64,000 bases of DNA from NCBI GenBank assembly GCA_963677655.1, contig OY782088.1; one strand, written 5' to 3'. The notes beneath the pieces are model-generated. The model did not search any database, had not been told where the DNA came from, and worked only from the letters and a program-made list of their open reading frames with translations. How positions within the stretch are numbered: position 1 is the stretch's first letter; each line of letters begins with the position of its first letter. This document shows, one piece after another, positions 61,173 through 64,000 of this stretch. The position numbers and the translations under genes were made by a program. Source of the DNA: Saccharicrinis sp963677655. Its GTDB lineage: Bacteria; Bacteroidota; Bacteroidia; Bacteroidales; Marinilabiliaceae.

Positions 61173-64000
61173 GTGAAGAAGATACTTATTAGTTTATTTT
61201 TATTTGTTTCCATAATTACAGAAGCAAAAGAAATAAATTATATTCCATTTAAATATTTAGAAACTAAAGAAGGAATAGGTGCTATTAGAAGCATATATAG
61301 AGACAAAAATGATTTTATATGGATTGGATCAGAAGATAACGGTTTAATTAAATACAATTCTGAATCTGTCATATTTTTTAAAAACATCCCCAGTGATTCA
61401 ACTTCTATATCAGGTAATTATGTATCAAAGATTATTGGTGACTCAAATAACAACATTTGGATAATTACAAATACCGGAATAAATAAAATGAATCTTTCAT
61501 CTTCATATTTTAAAAGGTATGAAATTAAAGGTGATCCTAAAAATAAGATTATAGTTTATGATTTATTTGAAGATTCAAATAAAAGGCTATGGTTTTGTAC
61601 TAATAATGGATTATACAAATTCAATAAAGATAAAGATATTATAAAACATCATTCACTAAACTTAGGTGATAATAATGTAATAACCTCAATAAAAGAAGAT
61701 AAAAAAGGAAACTTGTGGTTAGCATTAATATCTCCCGCAATAATTAAATATACACCAACCACAAATCATTTGAAATCCTATAGAATTAACAACCTGTCTA
61801 ATAATAACCTTAAAGAAATATTAATAGATTCTGAGGATAATATTTGGCTTGGGATATGCGGTTACAGCTTTGCATCCTTTAATACAAACAGTGAAATTTT
61901 TACGCACTACAGATTAAATAAAAATGGTAAAGGCATAAATACTTACCTAACCAATAACCTTATTGAATTTGATGATGAAAATATATTAATTGGAACAAAT
62001 CAAGGAGGAATCAACGTTTTTAATAAAAACAATAAAAAATTTAATTACATCAATTCATTTCAAGGTAATGCGGGTAGTTTAACTTCGGATGGGATATTAA
62101 CACTATCAATAGATAATGAAGGAATTTTATGGGCAGGCACATCAAGAGGAGGTGTTAATTACTATAACCCAAAAGAATCACGATTCAAAGTTTACAAAAA
62201 GGGAGATAATAATCCATTTTCAGAACAGGACAAATTTCTTTCAAATGGTGTTGTTGGATGTTTAATGGAGGATTGTAACGGTTTAATATGGGTAGGTACT
62301 GATGGAGGAGGTATTAATATATTAAATAGAAAAACTGATTTTTTCAAGACTTTATCAACTGCAAATTCAAGAATTAGAGCAAATACAATAAGATCTTTAA
62401 CAGAAGATAGCAAGGGTAATGTTATTATCTGCTCATGGCCAAATTTATTAGATAAATATAACCCCACAACAGGGGAAATTACCCCTTTTAAACTTAAGGG
62501 GGAATACATGCTAAACCATAGCGATGGAATAATATGGGACGCTTCTTTTGATAGTCTTGATCGCTTATGGATTGCTACTAATCTTGGAGATGTTGTCATG
62601 TATGATAAAAATGGCAATCAAAAATTTTATGCCCAGTTCACTCCTGGAAATAAATTAGGCGTAAATAAAGTTTTTACATCAATTTGCAAAAAGAAGATTG
62701 TTTTAGTAGGTCCTTCAAGTGGTTTATTGTTTTGGGACGAATCAGCATTTAACTTCAAAGAAAGTAATATTAAAATACGAGATATAATTTGTTTAGATTT
62801 CAATGAAAATCAAGACCTGGCAATAGGAACAGAAAACAGTGGTGTTTATATATATAATAAGGATTTAGATTTTGTTGGACAATTTAATAAAAATCAAGGT
62901 TTATCAAGTAATACCACAAGTTCTTTAAAATTTACAGCTCAAAATGAAATTTGGGTTTCTACAAATAAAGGCTTAAACCAAATTTTAATAAATGATTCCA
63001 CAATATTTACATATAATAAATCTGATGGTCTTCAAGGTAATCAATACTTCAGTCAGTCCTCTTTAAAAACTAAGGATGGAGAATTATATTTTGGAGGAAC
63101 GAATGGGTTAGATTCTTTTTATCCTAATAAAATTAAAAGAAACACATACATACCTAAGATATATATCAATAATATAAATGTATACTCTAAAAAAGAGGAT
63201 GTTGGAGAAAAAAGTATTAAACCATCAGGAATAGACACTATCCATCTTGATTGGCATCAAAATCATTTGGAAATAACTTTCCAAGCTCATGTTTATACTT
63301 TAAAACATAAAACTCAATATAAATATGCTCTATTGGGAACTGATGGTGGAAAATATCAAAAAGGATTTAATAACAAAGTTGTTTTCAATTATTTAAAACC
63401 GGGTAAGTACAGGTTTCATATTATGGCTTCAAATAGCGATGGAATATGGAATACTTTAGGAGATGAAAAAATTATTATAATAGAAAAACCTTTTTGGAAT
63501 AAAACATGGTTTTATTTGATTGTTAGTGCTCTAATAATAGCTTTAACCTTATTTATAATACATTGGAGAGAAAGAGCTTTGAGAATAGCTAAAATTTCAT
63601 TACAAAAGGAGGTAAAATCCAGAACAAAAACCATTGTAAGGCAAAATAGATTATTAGTAAAACAAAAGGAAGAATTACAAAATCACAAATACCATTTAGA
63701 ATCAATGGTTGAGAGTAGAACCAAACAACTTATACTTGCAAAAGAAAAAGCCGAAAAATCTGATAGATTAAAATCTTACTTTTTAGCTAATTTAAGTCAC
63801 GAGATTCGCACACCTATGAATGCGATTGTTGGTTTCTCATCATTACTAAAAGATGTAGAATTAAACAAAGAAGAACTAGAGCAATTTATTAATCAAATCA
63901 TTAAAAACTCTAATGCATTATTAATGCTTATAGAAGATATTCTTGATTTTTCACAAATAGAGGCCAACCAGTTAAAAATCAAGAAAAATTCTTTCTATGT
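61173..64000 (+). CDS. Propeller-type sensor histidine kinase (possible hybrid), 5' part
   Basis: The frame starts at GTG 61173 and stays open to the window end (942 codons, 3' end missing). A signal peptide (MKKILISLFLFVSIITEAKE-like) is followed by about 650 residues of Reg_prop propeller repeats (DFIWIGSEDNGLIKYNSES; EGILWAGTSRGGVNYYNPK; NGLIWVGTDGGGIN). A Y_Y_Y domain comes next (about 660-765) and one membrane helix (WFYLIVSALIIALTLFIIHW). A coiled coil leads to HisKA with phospho-His876 in NLSHEIRTPMNAIVGF. This is the layout of Bacteroidota hybrid two-component systems that sense glycan fragments, here beside a GH28 gene. Whether receiver and AraC domains follow cannot be seen. Confidence 0.9.
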   Translation, partial: MKKILISLFLFVSIITEAKEINYIPFKYLETKEGIGAIRSIYRDKNDFIWIGSEDNGLIKYNSESVIFFKNIPSDSTSISGNYVSKIIGDSNNNIWIITNTGINKMNLSSSYFKRYEIKGDPKNKIIVYDLFEDSNKRLWFCTNNGLYKFNKDKDIIKHHSLNLGDNNVITSIKEDKKGNLWLALISPAIIKYTPTTNHLKSYRINNLSNNNLKEILIDSEDNIWLGICGYSFASFNTNSEIFTHYRLNKNGKGINTYLTNNLIEFDDENILIGTNQGGINVFNKNNKKFNYINSFQGNAGSLTSDGILTLSIDNEGILWAGTSRGGVNYYNPKESRFKVYKKGDNNPFSEQDKFLSNGVVGCLMEDCNGLIWVGTDGGGINILNRKTDFFKTLSTANSRIRANTIRSLTEDSKGNVIICSWPNLLDKYNPTTGEITPFKLKGEYMLNHSDGIIWDASFDSLDRLWIATNLGDVVMYDKNGNQKFYAQFTPGNKLGVNKVFTSICKKKIVLVGPSSGLLFWDESAFNFKESNIKIRDIICLDFNENQDLAIGTENSGVYIYNKDLDFVGQFNKNQGLSSNTTSSLKFTAQNEIWVSTNKGLNQILINDSTIFTYNKSDGLQGNQYFSQSSLKTKDGELYFGGTNGLDSFYPNKIKRNTYIPKIYINNINVYSKKEDVGEKSIKPSGIDTIHLDWHQNHLEITFQAHVYTLKHKTQYKYALLGTDGGKYQKGFNNKVVFNYLKPGKYRFHIMASNSDGIWNTLGDEKIIIIEKPFWNKTWFYLIVSALIIALTLFIIHWRERALRIAKISLQKEVKSRTKTIVRQNRLLVKQKEELQNHKYHLESMVESRTKQLILAKEKAEKSDRLKSYFLANLSHEIRTPMNAIVGFSSLLKDVELNKEELEQFINQIIKNSNALLMLIEDILDFSQIEANQLKIKKNSFY

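Noticed and set aside
1..64000. tRNA, rRNA, tmRNA genes or CRISPR arrays
   Set aside because: No T-arm consensus outside genes, no rRNA-like blocks and no regularly spaced repeats were found by eye; a tRNAscan or Infernal run would settle it.

Overview
The window is an AT-rich chromosomal segment of a member of the Bacteroidota. Several signs point there: a short (287 aa) primary sigma factor, Rho with a long disordered insert, a type IX secretion C-terminal sorting domain, an S46 dipeptidyl-peptidase, a DUF2520 protein plus a Maf/UbiA/KdsC-like gene set, and promoters that often match the Bacteroidota -7 consensus TAnnTTTG. Pyruvate:ferredoxin oxidoreductase and pyruvate phosphate dikinase suggest anaerobic or facultative metabolism. 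The exact genus (Marinilabiliales/Marinifilaceae-like is my guess) is inference. I saw no rRNA, tRNA, CRISPR array or prophage.

Layout. 0-2.7 kb: the start of a probable inositol-monophosphatase-family gene and a CHK-like kinase, followed by an intact 1,363-bp IS4-family element with a 9-bp target duplication, sitting in what was the divergent promoter region between the kinase and the DUF2520 gene. 2.7-10.2 kb: DUF2520, a DPP11-type peptidase, Maf, a UbiA prenyltransferase, a KdsC-like phosphatase, a FetAB-type exporter and a ThpR-like phosphodiesterase. 10.2-14.2 kb: an outer-membrane barrel and a secreted papain-like protease with PKD and T9SS domains. 14.2-18.8 kb: DUF429, a ketopantoate reductase whose end looks frameshifted, and queC-queE-queF behind a leader that can fold like a class I preQ1 riboswitch. 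18.8-29.7 kb: a membrane J-protein, an M3 peptidase, purL, galT, a GntR/LacI-type regulator and a degenerate dihydroorotase-like protein. galT and the regulator share the same tandem 10-bp operator repeat at their start sites, which makes the regulator a likely autoregulated repressor of galactose metabolism.

29.9-37.7 kb: a DMT transporter, a hexapeptide acyltransferase, an LtaS-like membrane phosphotransferase, ppdK and a dihydroorotate-dehydrogenase-like protein. 38.2-43.1 kb: a three-gene plus-strand exopolysaccharide export operon (double-SPOR-like protein, Wza-like, Wzc-like tyrosine kinase with a GY-repeat tail) that has no glycosyltransferases beside it. 43.1-52.8 kb: an acyl-CoA synthetase, a membrane histidine kinase, MscS and a class I amidotransferase, PFOR, and an AAA_14 ATPase. 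53.4-57.3 kb: rho, rpoD and rpe. 57.3-64 kb: a minus-strand GH28 / DUF6807 / epimerase group that may act on a pectin-like glycan, transcribed away from a large propeller-type sensor kinase that runs off the window.

Most operons end in clear hairpin terminators, several of them bidirectional between convergent genes. Start codons were re-assigned where the longest frame began with TTG but an ATG or a mapped promoter pointed to a later start.
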